From assembly GCA_021234155.1 (NCBI GenBank), contig JAJEKV010000004.1, positions 28,359,698 through 28,423,697 of the forward strand: a stretch of 64,000 bases of DNA, given 5' to 3'. Below, one piece after another: positions 1 to 15,000 of this stretch. Each line of letters begins with the position of its first letter. The stretch's first letter is position 1. The position numbers and the translations under genes are program-made. The stretch is from Isoetes taiwanensis. Taxonomy: Eukaryota > Streptophyta > Lycopodiopsida > Isoetales > Isoetaceae. The notes under the pieces are model-generated. The model searched no databases and was not told where the DNA came from. It worked only from the letters and a program-made list of their open reading frames with translations.

Positions 1-3000
1 GGTTTAGACTTAAGGTTGCATTAGAACCGTCCGGCAGCTCCGTTGTTGGGTACGAGCCGCACACTTGCCCAAGTCAAACAAGGCCGTGGACCTTGCAAGG
101 CCACCCTCATTAGAGGGGAGAGAGTCCATCTCTGCATCTCGGGTTCCCCATCCGACCGCTGAATTCTTCTGCTCAAGGGCCCCGCCTCGATAAGGTCCGA
201 AAAATCCAACATCCGTCCGGGAGAACTTATCAACAAGCCGCTCGCGGCTCAATCGTGTAGAAACCAAAGTGTTTTATCGCTCGACTGCGGAGCCTCCCGA
301 ATGGCGATCTGACCGCCACATCGGCCCCGGAGGCTGAAATTACCCTAGAGACCAAGTTGCACGGCCGCTTTGGTAAAAGAAAGAAACACTTACGCCCACG
401 CTGGTGTGATTCACGCCCACCTCCTAGGGCCAATCTGACTACGAGTGTGTTGGATGCGAGATAGTTTGATGCTCCTCAAGAAGGTGGTTCGCCACGAAAC
501 TTGGTCCCCGTGACAATGTCAACATTCTCGAGTCCATTGGCGTGAGCTTCTTAATCACGATTCCGGAGAGGGGAAGTTGCTGTCCATCGCTGTGGCCTCG
601 AGAGACTTTTTGGGGCAAGCTGCTTCCTGTGTGGTTTAGATCCTGCGTGTTCAAGGCCAATACCCCCATTTACAAGACACGGCGAAGGTCCCAGTTGAAC
701 TTATTATGATAGAGCTCCCGAAACGTAAACCCCGCGAGCGCCGCCGTGTTCTAGCAGGTTTGTGTTTCGGCATGTAGTTTTAGTCTTTGCACTGGGACTT
801 GGCCGAGCAGATGCGCTTGAGAACGCGAAGAAGGGGAACTGACGGAATGGAGTTTGATCTCAGACCTGCCAGGCGCTTAGAAGTAAGGCGCCTTTGCAAA
901 AGAGTGTTATATCTATAAATTCGTAATTACGACAAGACGTGAATTAAATTGATTTTTTGTCAAGAGGCTTCCTGTTACTCAACATACAGCTAGCCAAAAT
1001 TTCCGGACAAGGGTTTAGATCAAAGTGTTTGCATTAGAACGGTCCCGGGGCACTGTTGTTGGGCGTACCGAGTCAGCACACTTGCCCAAGTCAAACAAGG
1101 CTGTGGACCTTGCAAGGCCACCTCATTAGAGGGGAGAGTCCTGACCCAGGAGGCGAGCCCCAAAGTTTCCCGAGGCGCCCCGCAGCGTGGGAGGGCTTTG
1201 ACGCTAAAGACCACACTCCCGGATCCTGCCTCTATCCACCTCATTAAATTCTTCTGCTCAAGGCCCCGCTCGACAAGGTCCAAAATCCAACATCCGTCTG
1301 GAACTTATCAAACCGCGGCGCGCTCGCGTCGGATCAGAGAAACCAAAGTGTTTTATCGCTCGGACATTGCGTAGCCTCCTAATGGCGATTCGACCGCCAC
1401 ATCGTCCGGAGGCCGAAATTACCTTGTGAGACCAAGTTTCACAACTGGCCAAAAGGAAAGAGAAACACACTTACGCCTACGCTGCGGATGATCGCTGTAC
1501 CACCTCCGGGCCAATTGACGGTGCTGGACATGAGATAGTTTGACGCCTCGAGAAGGTGGTCTCGGCCACGAAACTTGGTACCTGTGGCAATGTCGACAAG
1601 CCCGAAACCATTGGCGTAGCCGAATCATGATTCCGGAGAGGGAGCGCTCCGTCTGGTCACCAGGCCTTCGGAGAGGGAATTTTTGGGGCAAGTTGCTTCC
1701 TGATGGTTTTTAGGGTCCCAAGTTCAAAGGCCAACACCTCTACTCTACGCCAAGACACGGCGCAAGGTCCGGTCGAACTGACATGATAGAGCCTCCGAAC
1801 GTAAAACCCTATGAGTTGCCGTGTTCTTAGTTTGTTTTTGGGTGCCGAGTTTTGGTCTTTTGCACTTGGGACTTGACCGATAAAATGCAGTTGAGAAGGA
1901 ATAAGAGGAACCGATTTGGAATGGAGCTGGATCTGTATTCCGCCAGGCGCTTAGAAGTAGTTACCAAGATAAACATTCATAAATTCAGAATTAATGCATA
2001 GTACTAATTAAATTGATTTTTGTCAAGAGGCTTCCTAAGTCATCGCCAACATAAAAGGCCAGCTTTCAAATTTCCTACAAGGTTTAGGATCAAAGTGTTT
2101 ATGAGAACGTCCGGCAGCTCCGTTATTGGGCAGCCGAAATGCACACTTGCTCAAGTCAAACAAGGCCAGACCTTGCAAGGTCAGTCTCTCATTAGAGGGG
2201 ATGACCAACCCCAAGAGGCGAGCCCCAAAAGTTTCGGCAATTTCCGCAGCGCCGCTTTGGGGCCGTGACGCTAAAGACCACACCCCGGATCTCGTCTCTA
2301 TCCGACCCGCTGAATTTCGCTCAAGGGCCCCGCCCGATAAGGTCCAAAAATCCAACATCCGGCCCCGGAGAACTTATCAAACCGCGCTACGAATCGCAGA
2401 AACCAAAGTGTTTTATCGCTCGGGATAGCTGCGAGCCTCCTAATGGCGATTCACTTCTACATCGTCCTAGACCAAGTTGCACGGCCAGTTTTGCAAAAGA
2501 AAGAAAACACTTATGCCCCACGCTGGCAAGATTCGATGTACCCACCTCCTTGTGCCAATTGACTATGAGTGTGTTAGATATGAGATAGTTTGATGCTCTC
2601 AAGAAGGGTGGTCTTCCGCCACGAAACTTGGTCCCTGTGACAATGTCGACATTCAGTCCATTGCGAGCCGACGATTCCCGAGAGGGAAGGCTCGTCCGCC
2701 GCTGTGGCCTCTAGAGGACTTTTAAGCTGCCGGTGGTTTTAGGGTCCGTACCGCGGCCAACACTTCTCTACGACAAGACACTACAAGGTCCTAGCCTAAT
2801 CTCGACAAGGATAGAGCCCAAACGTAGGTAAACCCTAAGTGAGCTGCTGTGTTCTAGCAGGCTTGTGTTTCTAAAGCCGAAGTTTTGGTCTTTTGCACTT
2901 GGGACTTGCATTAGCAAGATGCGCTTGAGAACGCTGGGCTGGTGAACCACTAATGGAGCTGATCCGTGACCTCCTGCCAGGTAGTTAGGAAGTAAAGGGC

Positions 3001-6000
3001 AGCTTTTGCGTAGGCAAGACATTCATAAATCAGAATACGGCATGGAATTAAATTCTGATTTTTGTCGCAGGCTTCCCAAGTCATCGCCAACATGGGTTGG
3101 TACGCTTTTCAAAATTTCTCGACAAGGTTTAGATCAAAGTGCTTGCATTAGAACGGTTCGGCAGCCCGTTGTTGGGCAAACCGAATGGGCACACTTGCTC
3201 AAGTCAAACAAGGCCAGACCTTGGTAAGTACGCATCACAATAGAGGGGAGAGTCCACCCCGATCCTCGGTTCCCCTATCCGACCGCTGAATTCTTCGCTC
3301 ATGGGGCCCCGCTCGATAAGGTCCGAAAAACCTAACATCCATCTCGAAGAACTTATCAAACCGCTGGGCTGCTTCCGCGGGTCGACCGTAGAAACCAAAG
3401 TGTTTTATCGCTCGGACATTGCGGAGCCTCCCGAATGGCGATTCGACGCCACATCGTCCGGGAGGTTTAAATTACCCTAGAGACCAAGTTGCACGGTCAC
3501 GGTAAAAGAAAAGAAACACTTACGCCTCTACGCTGCAGTATTCGATAAACACCTCCCAGGCCAATTGACTACGAGTGTGTTGACAGAGATAGTTTGATGC
3601 TCATAGGCGTGGCCTTCGCCATGAAACTTGTCCCCAGACAATGTCGACATTCCCGAGTCCATTAAGTAGCCGAATCACGATTCCGAGAGGGAAGTTGTTT
3701 ATCACCAAAATTTCAGAGGACTTTTAAAGTGTTGCTTCTGTGTGGTTTTTTAGAGTCCGTGTTTCGCGCCACACTTCTACGACAAGACACTATAAAGGTC
3801 CTAGTCGGACTCGATAAGGATAGAGCTCCAAACGAAACCCATGAGTTGCTGTGTTCTAGTGTGGTTTGTGTTTTGGGTGCCGAGTTTTAGGCCTTGCACT
3901 TGGGACTTGGCCGATAAGATGCAGTTGAGAACGCGAAGCAAGGGAACCGATTTAATGGAGTTTGGATCAGACTTGCCAGGCGCTAAGTAAAGGGCGCTTT
4001 TGCAAAGAGTAAGACATTCATAAATTCGTAATTAATGCATAGTACGTAATTAAATTCTGATTTTAGCAGGCTTCAAGTCATCGCCAAATATACAGGCCAG
4101 CCAAATTTCAAGGTTTAGATCAAAAGTGTTTGCATTAGAACGGTCCGGCAGCCTGCTGTTGGGCAGCCGAGCCGCACACTTGCCAAGTCAAACAAGGCCA
4201 AGACCTTTGCAAGGCCACCTCTATTAGAGGGAGAGTCTGACCCTGTGAGGCGAGCCCCAAAAGTTTCCCTTCGAGGCAGCCTCTCGGCAGCGCCTCGGGG
4301 CCCAGACAAAGACCACACCGATCTCGGCCCCATCCGACCGCTACTTTCGCTCAAGGGCCCCGCTCATAAGGTCCAAAAATCCAACATCCGTCCGGAGAAT
4401 TTATCAAACCACAAGTTGCTCATGGTCGAATCAGAAACCAAAGTGTCGTTATCGTTTGACATTGCGAGTCTTAATGGCGATTCGACCGCCACATCGCCTT
4501 GGAGGCCAAAATTACCCTAGAGACCAAGTTGCACGGCCGGCTTTGTAAAAGAGAAACACTTACGCCCTACGTTGCAAAAGATCTCGGCGCCCACCTCTAG
4601 GGCCAATTGACTACGCAGTGTGTTGGACATGAGATAGTTTGATGCTTCCTCAAGAAGGTGGTCTTCACACGAAACTTGGTCCCCGTGACAATGTCGATAT
4701 CTCCGGTCCATTGGCGTAGCCGAATCACGATTCCGGAGAGGGGAAGTTGTTTGTCCATCGCTGTGGCTCGAGAGAGGGGACTTTGGGGCAAAGCCGCTTC
4801 CGTGTGGTTTTTTAGAGTCCGCCCGCCACAACACCCCCACGAGCCAAGACACTCTGCCAAGGTCCCAGCCTCCTAATCTCGACAAGGATAGAGCCTCCGA
4901 AACGAACCCTATGAGTTGCTGTGTTCTAGTGGTGGCTTCAGTTTTGGGTGCCGAGTTTTAGTCTTTTGCACTTGGGACTTGGCCGATAAGATGCAGCTTG
5001 AACGCTACAAGGGGAACCTAATTTCCGAATGAGTCGAATCATCTGCCAGGCGCTTAGGAAGTAAAGGGCGCCTTTTGCAGTAGCAAGACATTCATAAATC
5101 TTGTAATTAATGCATAGCACGGAATTGAATTTGACTTTTTGGTCGCTAGGACTTCCCAAGTCATCGCCAACATAAAGGCTACCAAATTTCCTGACAAGGT
5201 TTAGATCAAAGTGTTTACTAGAACGGTCCGTCAAGTAGCCTGTTGTTGCTGGGTAGCCGAATGGCACACTTGCTCAAGTCAAACAAGGCCAGACTTGCAA
5301 GGCTGCCCCATTAGAGGGGAGAGTCTCGAACTCCCAAGAGGCGCAGCCCAAAGTTTCCCGGAAGTAGCCTTTCCTGGCAGCGTCAAATGTACGCTAAAGA
5401 CCACACTCCCGGATCTCGCCCCCTATCCGACCGCTGAATTCTTCGCCTGGCGAAGTCCTGGCTCGAGCAGGTCCAAAAATCCAACATCCGTCCGAGAATC
5501 ATCAAACCGCTACTCGGCGGTACGACCGTGTAGAAACCAAGCAAAGTGTTTTATCGCTCGGACATTGCGAGCCTCCGGAATGGCGATTCCACTTCGCCAC
5601 ATCGCCCCGTAGACCAAGTTGCACGGCCGTTTTGCAAAAGAAAGAAACACTTACGCCCCACGCTGGGTAAAGATTCGGCGCCCACCTCCCAGGGCCACAA
5701 TTGATCACGAGTGTGTTGGACATGAGATAGCTTGATGCTCTCAAGAAGGGGCAGGTCTCTGGCCACGCAAAACTTGGTCCCTGTGACAATGTCGATATTC
5801 TCGAAACGATTGGCAGAGCCGAATCACGATTCCGGAGAGGAGAAGTTGCCCGTCTGGCCGCCAGGCCTTCGGGAGAGGACTTTAAAGCTGCTCTGTGTGG
5901 CGCTCTTTTTTAGGTCCGTGCTCGCCAACACCCCCCACGCCAAGACACGCGAAGGTCCTAGTTGAATCGAAGGATAGAGCTCCAACAAACCAAGGAGCAT

Positions 6001-9000
6001 GTTCGAAGGTGTTTGTATGGTGCCGTAGTTTTGGCCCTTGCACTTGGGACTTGGGCCGATAAGATGCGCTGAGAACACGGGCAAGGAACTGGACGGAATA
6101 AGTTTTCTTGGATCTGCATCTCCCGTTGTGGCGCTTAGGCAAGGGCAGCTTTTGGCAAGAGGCAAGACATTCATAAATTCGTAATTAATGGCTAGTACGG
6201 AATTAAATTCTGATTTTTGGTCAAGGCTTCCAAGTCATCGCCAACATACAGCGCCTTTCAAACCGGACGGGTTTAGATCAAAGTGTTTGGTATTAGACAA
6301 ACGGTCCGCAATTACAGCTGGGCGCACCCAGCCCACACCTGCCCAAGTCAAACAAGGCCGTGACCAAAAGGCCACCTCATTAGAGGGAGAGTCCTGCACC
6401 CAGAGGCTAGCCCCAAAGTTTCCCGAGGTAGCCTTTCCTCGGCAACACTGGGGCCGGCGCCAAAGACCACACCCGGATCTCTCGTGGCCCCTATCCGACC
6501 GCTGAATCCTTCACTAAGGGCCCCGCCCCGATAAGGTCCAAAACCAAATATCCGTCTGTGTGAGAACTTATCAAACTGCCAAGCGCCCGCGGTCGACCGT
6601 AGAAACCAAAGTGCTTTTGGTCGCTCGTACATTGCGGAGGCTCCGGAATGGCGATTCGACTACCATCCGGGAGGCCGAAATTACCCCAGACCAAGTTTCA
6701 CACTAGTTTTGCAAAAGAAAGAAACACTTACGCCCCACGCCAGATTTGCCACCACCCCAGGGCCAATTGACTACGAGTGTGTTGGACAAGGAGATAGTTT
6801 GACGCCTCGAGAAGAGGTGGTCTTCTGGCCACGAAACTTGGTACCCAGGCAGTCGACGCCCGAGTCCATTGGCGTAGCCGAATCACAGATTCCGAGAGGG
6901 AAGTTGCCCGTCCGCCGCTGTGGCCTTCGGGAGAGGACTTTGGGGCAAGCTGCCTCGATGGTTTTTTAGGTCCGCGGCTCAAGGCCAACACTCCCACTTC
7001 ACGCCAAGACGCGCAAGGTCCTAGTCGAACTGGACAAGGATAGAGCCTCCCAAACGAAACCCTATGAGTTGCCGTGTTCCAGTGTGGTTTGTGTTTTGGG
7101 TGCCGAGTTTTAGTCTTTTGCACTTGGGACTTGGCCGATAAGATGCAGCTTGAGAACGCCATAAGGGGAACTGACGGAATGGAGTTTGGATCTTATTCTC
7201 CTCCGCTGTGGCGCTTAGAAGTAAAGGGCGCTTTTGCAAGAGTAAGACATTCATAAATTCTGTAATTAATGCATAGTACGGAATTAAATTCTGATTTTTG
7301 TCAGCAGGCTTCCTAAGTCATCGCCAACATAAAGGCCAGCCAAAATTTTGGACAAGGGTTTAGATCAAAGTGTTTGCATTAGAACGGTCCGCGCAGCCTG
7401 TTGTTGGGCAGCCGAGCTGGCACACTTGCCCAAGTCAAACAAGGCCAGGACCTTGCAAGGCCACCTCATTAGAGGGGAGAGTCCGGACCCCAGGAGGCGA
7501 GCCCCAAAAGTTTCCCCAAGGCGTTTCTTTCCCCGCAAACCCGGGGCCAGACGCTAAAGACCACACTCCCGGATCTTGCCTCCCCTATCCCACCGCTGAA
7601 TTCTTCGCTCAAGGGCCCCGCCTCGATAAGGTCCAAAAATCCAACATCCGGCCCCCGGAGAACTTATCAAACCGCTGGCTGCTTCAAGGGTCGAATCGTA
7701 GAAACCAAAGTGTTTTATCGTTCGGACATTGCGGAGCGTCTCCGGAATGGCGATTCGACCGCCACATCGACCCCCCGAGGCCAAAAATTACCCTAGAGAC
7801 CAAGTTGCATGTAAACTTGATCCCCGTTTTGCAAAAGAAAGAAACACTTACGCCCTATGTTGCAGTATTCGACAGCCACCTCCTAGGCCAATTGACTACG
7901 AGTGTGTTGGACATGAGATAGTTTGATGCTTCCTCAAGAAGGGGTGGTCTTCTTGCCACGAAACTTGGTCCCCGTGACAATGTCATTATTCCGAGTCCAT
8001 TGGCGTAGCCAAATCACGATTCCCGAGAGGGGAAGTTGCTTTGTCCGCCGTGGCCTTCGGGAGAGGACTTTGGGGCAAGCCGCTTCTGTGTGGTTTTAGG
8101 GTCCGCGGCTCAAGCGCCAACACCCCCCTCTACGACAAGACACGGCGCAAGGTCCTAGTCGAACCGACAAGGATAGAGCCTCAAACGTAAACCCTATGAG
8201 TTGCCGTGTTCTAGGTGGTTTGTGTTTTGGGTGCCGAAGTTTTGGTCTTTTGCACTTGGGACTTGGCCGATAAGATGCATGGGTTTTGAGAACGCTGAAG
8301 CAAGGGGAACCGACGGAATGGAGTTTGGATCTGCATCTCCTCCCGTTGTGGTAGTTAGAAGTAAAGGGCGCCTTTTGCAAAAGTAGCAAGACATTCATAA
8401 ATTCGTAATTAATGCATAGTACGGAATTAAATTCTGATTTTTGTCGTCAGAGGCTTCCTAAGTCATCGCCAACATACGTGCCGGTTTTCAAAATTTCTCG
8501 ACAAGGTTTAGATCAAAGTGTTTGCATTAGAACGGTCCCGGCAGCCTGTTGTTGGGCATGAAAGTTTGAGCCGCACACTTGCCCAAGTCAAACAAGGCCA
8601 GGACCTTGCAAGGCCACCTCATTAGAGGGGAGAGAGGAGGAGCCCCCGACTTCCCACGGGGCCGACCGACGCCTAAAGACCACACTCCCGGATCTCGGTC
8701 CCCCTATCCGAACCGCTGAATTCTTCGCTCAAGGGCCCCGCCTCGATAAGGTCCAAAAATCCAACATCCGTCCGGGAGAACTTATCAAACCGCTAAGCGC
8801 TCAAGCGGTCGGCCGAATCGTAGAAACCAAAGTGTTTTATCGCTCGGACATTGCGGAGCCTCCGGAATGGCGATTCGATTCTCGCCACATCGTCCCCGAG
8901 GCCGAAATTACCCTAGAGACCAAGTTGCACGGGCCGGGCTTTTGCAAAAGAAAGAAACACTTACGCCCTATGTTGCAGTATTCGACAGCCACCTCCTAGG

Positions 9001-12000
9001 CCAATTGACTACGAGTGTGTTGGACATGAGATAGTTTGATGCTTCCTCAAGAAGGGGTGGTCTTCTTGCCACGAAACTTGGTCCCCAGGACAATGTCGAC
9101 ATTCTGAGTCCATTGGCAGAGCCGAATCACGATTCCGGAGAGGGGAAGTTGCCTGTCCGTCGCCAGGGCCTTCGGGAGAGGACTTTTGGGGCAAGCCGCC
9201 TGTGTGGTTTTAGGGTCCGTGCTCAAGCGCCAACACCCCCCCCTCTACGCCAAGACACGGCGCCAAGGTCCTAGTCGAATCGACAAGGATAGAGCCTCCG
9301 AAACGTAAACCCTATGAGTTGCCAGGTTCTAGCAGGGTTTGTGTTTTGGGTGCCGAGTTTTGGTCTTTTGCACTTGGGACTTGGCCGATAAGATGCAGTT
9401 GAGAACGCGAAGCAAGGGGAACTGACGGAATGGAGTTTGGATCCAGATACTCCCCGCTGTGGCAGTTAGAAGTAAAGGGCAGCTTTTGCAGTAGCAAGAC
9501 ATTCATAAATTCGTAATTAATGCATAGTACGGAATTAAATTCTGATTTTTTGTCAGCAGGCTTCCTAAGTCATCGCCAACATACAGGCCAGTTTTCAAAA
9601 TTTCTGGACAAGGTTTAGATCAAAGTGTTTGCATTAGAACGGTCCGCGCAGCCTGTTGTTGGGCAGCCGAGCTGGCACACTTGCCCAAGTCAAACAAGGC
9701 CAGGACCTTGCAAGGCCACCTCATTAGAGGGGAGAGTCCGACCCCGTGAGGCAGCCCCAAAAGTTTCCCCGAGGTAGCCTTTCTGCGGGGGTCAGACGCT
9801 AAAGACCACATCCCGATCTTCTGGTTCCCCTATCCCAACCGTTGAATTCTTCGCTCAAGGGCCCCGCCTCGATAAGGTCCAAAAATCCAACATCCGTCCC
9901 GGAGAACTTATCAAACCGCCAAGCGCCCCGCTGGTCTAATCGTAGAAACCAAAGTGTTTTATCGCTCGGACATTGCGGAGGCCTCCGGAATGGCGATTCG
10001 ATTTCGCCACATCGTCCCGGAGGCCAAAATTACCCTAGAGACCAAGTTGCACTACGGGTTTTGCAAAAGAAAGAAACACTTACGCCCCTACGCTGCAAAG
10101 ATTCACGTAAACCACCTCCTAGGCCAATTGACTACGAAAGTGTGTTGGACATGAGATAGTTTGATGCTTCCTCAAGAAGGGGTGGTCTTCTGGCCACGAA
10201 ACTTGGTCCCCAGGACAATGTCGACATTCTGAGTCCATTGGCAGAGCCGAATCACGATTCCGGAGAGGGGAAGTTGCTTGTCCATCGCCAGGGCCTTCGA
10301 GAGAGGACTTTTGGGGCAAGCCGCCTGTGTGGTTTTAGGGTCCGCGGTTCGCCAACACCCCCCTACGCCAAGACACACGCAAGGTCCTAGTCGAATCTGA
10401 CAAGGATAGAGCCTCCGAAACGTAAACCCTATGAGTTGCCAGGTTCTAGCAGGGTTTGTGTTTTGGGTGCCGAGTTTTAGTCTTTTGCACTTGGGACTTG
10501 GCCGATAAGATGCAGTTGAGAACGCTGGAAGCAAGGGGAACCGACGGAATGGAGTTTGATCTGTACTCCTCCCGCTGTGGCGGTTAGAAGTAAAGGGCGC
10601 CTTTTGCAAGAGGCAAGACATTCATAAATTCGTAATTAATGCATAGTACGGAATTAAATTCTGATTTTTTGTCAAGAGGCTTCCTAAGTCATCGCCAACA
10701 TAAAGGCCAGTTTTCAAAATTTCTGGACAAGGTTTAGATCAAAGTGTTTGCATTAGAACGGTCCCGCAGCTCGTTGTTGGGCAAGCCGAAGGGCACACTT
10801 GCCCAAGTCAAACAAGGCCGTGACCTTGCAAGGCCACCTCATTAGAGGGGAGAGTCCTGACCCCGTGAGGCGAGCCCCAAAAGTTTCCCCGAGGTAGCCT
10901 TTTTCGGGCAGCTCCCCGGGGCCAGACGCTAAAGACCACACTCCCCGATCTCTGCCCCTATCCGACCGCTGAATTCTTCGCTCAAGGGCCCCGCTCGATA
11001 AGGTCCAAAAAATCCAACATCCGCCCGGGAGAACTTATCAAACCGGGGAAGCCGCTCGGCGGCCTAATCGTAGAAACCAAAGTGTTTTATCGCTCGGACA
11101 TTGCGGAGCCTCCGAATGGCGATTCGACCGCCACATCGTCCGGGAGGCCAAAATTACCCTAGAGACCAAGTTGCACATGGGCCGGGCTTTGCAAAAAGAA
11201 AGAAACACTTACGCCCTACGCTGCAAAAGATTCGACAGCCCACCTCCTAGGCCAATTGACTACGAGTGTGTTGGACATGAGATAGTTTGATGCTTCCTCA
11301 AGAAGGGGTGGTCTTCGCCACCTAAACTTGGTCCCCGTGACAATGTCGACATTCCGAGTCCATTGGCAGAGCCGAATCATGATTCCGAGAGGGGAAGTTG
11401 CTTGCCGTCCGGCACGCTGTGGCCTTCGGAGAGGACTTTGGGGCAAGCCGCTTCCTGATGGTTTTAGGGTCCGTGGCTCTCAAGGCCAACACCCCCCCTC
11501 TACGCCAAGACATCTACAAGAAGGTCCTAGTCGACCGACAAGGATAGAGCCTCCCAAACGTAAAACCCTATGAGTTGCCGTGTTCTAGTGGTTTGTGTTT
11601 TGGGTGCCGAAGTTTTGGTCTTTTGCACTTGGGACTTGGCCGATAAGATGCAGCTTGAGAACGCGAAGCAAGGGGAACCGGACGGAATGGAGTTTGATCT
11701 CAGATTCCTCCCGTTGTGGCGCTTAGAAGTAAAGGGCGCTTTTGCAAAGAGCAAGACATTCATAAATTCGTAATTAATGCATAGTACGGAATTAAATTCT
11801 GATTTTTGTCACAGCTTCCTAAGTCATCGCCAACATAAAGGCCAGTTTTCAAAATTTCTGGACAAGGTTTAGATCAAAGTGTTTGCATTAGAACGGTCCG
11901 GCAGCTCGTTGTTGGGCAGCCGAAGCGGGCACACTTGCCCAAGTCAAACAAGGCCAGGACCTTGCAAGGCCACCTCATTAGAGGGGAGAGTCCCAACCCC

Positions 12001-15000
12001 AAGAGGCGAGCCCCAAAAGTTTGATCTCGGCAAGGCCACGGGGCCGCGACGCTAAAGACCACACCCTCCGGGATCCCCTATCCGACCGCTGAATTCTTCG
12101 CTCAAGGGCCCCGCTCGATAAGGTCCAAAAATCCAACATCCGTCCGGGAGAACTTATCAAACCGCAAGCATTCTCGGCCGATCGTAGAAACCAAAGTGTT
12201 TTATCGCTCTGACATTGCGGAGCCTCCGGAATGGCGATTCGACTTCGCCACATCGCCCCGATCGAAATTACCCTAGAGACCAAGTTGCACCGGCCAGTTT
12301 TGCAAAAGAAAGAAACACTTACGCCCCTACGTTAAAAGATTCGAATGCCCACCTCCTAGGCCAATTGACTACGAAAGTGTGTTGGACATGAGATAGTTTG
12401 ATGCTTCCTCAAGAAGGGGTGGTCTTCGCCACTAAACTTGGTCCCCGTGACAATGTCGACATTCTCGAGTCCATTGGCAGAGCCGAATCACGATTCCGAG
12501 AGGGGAAGTTGCTTGTCCATCGCCGTGGCCTTCGGGAGAGGACTTTTGGGGCAAGCCGCCTGTGTGGTTTTAGGGTCCGTGCTCAAGGCCAACACCCCCT
12601 CTACGACAAGACACTACAAGCAAGGTCCTAGTCGAACCGACAAGGATAGAGCCTCCAAACGTAAACCCTATGAGTTGCCGTGTTCTAGCAGTGGTTTGTG
12701 TTTTGGGTGCCGAAGTTTTAGTCTTTTGCACTTGGGACTTGGCCGATAAGATGCAGCTTGAGAACGCTGGGCAAGGGGAACCGACGGAATGGAGTTTGAT
12801 CTCAGACTCCTCCCGCTAGGCGCTTAGAAGTAAAGGGCGCTTTTGCAAGAAGAGCAAGACATTCATAAATTCGTAATTAATGCATAGTACGGAATTAAAT
12901 TCTGATTTTTGTCAGCAGGCTTCCTAAGTCATCGCCAACATACAGCCAGTTTTCAAAATTTCTGGACAAGGTTTAGATCAAAGTGTTTGCATTAGAACGG
13001 TCCGGGCAGCCCGTTGTTGGGCAGCCGAAGCCGCACACTTGCCCAAGTCAAACAAGGCCAGGACCTTGCAAGGCCACCTCATTAGAGGGGAGAGTCCGAC
13101 CCCGTGAGGCGAGCCCCAAAAGTTTCCCCGAGGTAGCCTTTTCCCGGCAAAGCGCCACGGGGCCGTGACGCTAAAGACCACACTCCCCGATCTCGGCCCC
13201 CTATCCGGACCGCTGAATCCTTCATTCAAGGGCCCCGCCTCGATAAGGTCCAAAAATCCAACATCCGCCCCGAGAACTTATCAAACCGCTAAGCCGCTTC
13301 GGGCGGTCGTAATCGTAGAAACCAAAGTGTTTTATCGCTCGGACATTGCGAGGCTCCCGGAATGGCGATTCGACTTCGCCACATCGTCCGAGGCCGAAAT
13401 TACCCTAGAGACCAAGTTTCACGTCAGTTTTGCAAAAGAAAGAAACACTTACGCCCTACGCTAGTAAAGATTCGACGCCCACCTCCTAGGCCAATTGACT
13501 ACGAGTGTGTTGGACATGAGATAGTTTGACGCTTCCTCGAGAAGGGGTGGTCTTCGCCACAAAAACTTGGTCCCCGTGGCAATGTCGACGTTCCGAGTCC
13601 ATTGGCAGAGCCGAATCATGATTCCTAGAGAGGGAAGTTGCCCGTCCGTCGCCGTGGCCTTCGGGAGAGGACTTTTGGGGCAAGCCGCCCGGATGGTTTT
13701 AGGGTCCGTGCTCAAGGCCAACACCCCCACTCTACGCCAAGACACGGGCCAAGAAGGTCCTAGTCGAACCGACAAGGATAGAGCCTTCAAACGTAAACCC
13801 TATGAGTTGCCGTGTTCTAGCAGGTGGTTTGCATTTTGGGTGCCGAAGTTTTGGTCTTTTGCACTTGGGACTTGGCCGATAAGATGCAGCTTTGAGAACG
13901 CGAAGCAAGGGGAACCGACGGAATGGAGTTTGATCCTGACTCCTCCCGTTGTGGCGCTTAGAAGTAAAGGGCGCCTTTTGCAAGAGCAAGACATTCATAA
14001 ATTCGTAATTAATGCATATTACGGAATTAAATTCTGATTTTTTGTCACAGGCTTCCTAAGTCATCGCCAACATAAAGGCCAGCCAAAATTTCCTGGACAA
14101 GGTTTAGATCAAAGTGTTTGCATTAGAACGGTCCCGCAGCCTGTTGTTGGGCAAACCGAAGCCGCACACTTGCCCAAGTCAAACAAGGCCGACCTTGCAA
14201 GGCCGCCTCATTAGAGGGGAGAGTCTCGAACCCCAAGAGGCGAGCCGAAAAAGTTTCCCCGGTAGCTTTCCTCGGCAGCCAGGGGGCCGTGACGCTTAAA
14301 GACCACACTCCCGGATCTCGGTTCCCCTATCCCGACCGCTGAATTCTTCGCTCAAGGGCCCCGCTCGATAAGGTCCAAAAATCCAACATCCGGCCCCGAG
14401 AACTTATCAAACCTGAAGCATTCAAGGGTCTAATCGCGGTAAAACCAAAGTGTTTTATCGCTCGAACATTGCGGAGCCTCCGGAATGGTGATTCGACTTC
14501 GCCACATCGCCCCAGACCAAGTTGCACGGCCGGGCTTTGCAAAAGAAAGAAACACTTACGCCCTACGCTAAAAGATAAAAAGATTCGATGTACCACCTCC
14601 TAGGCCAATTGACTACGAAAGTGTGTTGGACATGAGATAGTTTGATGCTTCCTCAAGAAGGGGTGGTCTTCTCGCCACCTAAACTTGGTCCCCGTGACAA
14701 TGTCGACATCTCGAGTCCATTGGCATAGCGAATCACGATTCCCGAGAGGGAAGTTGCCTCGTCCGTCGCTGTGGCCTTCGGGAGAGGACTTTTGGGGCAA
14801 GCCGCTTCTGTGTGGTTTTAGGGTCCGTGCTCAAGGCCAACACCCCCCTCTACGCCAAGACACGGCAAGAAGGTCCTAGTCGAATCGACAAGGATAGAGC
14901 CTCCAAATGTAAACCCTATGAGTTGCCGTGTTCTAGTGGTGGTTTGTGTTTTGGGTGCCGAAGTTTTGGTCTTTTGCACTTGGGACTTGGCCGATAAGAT

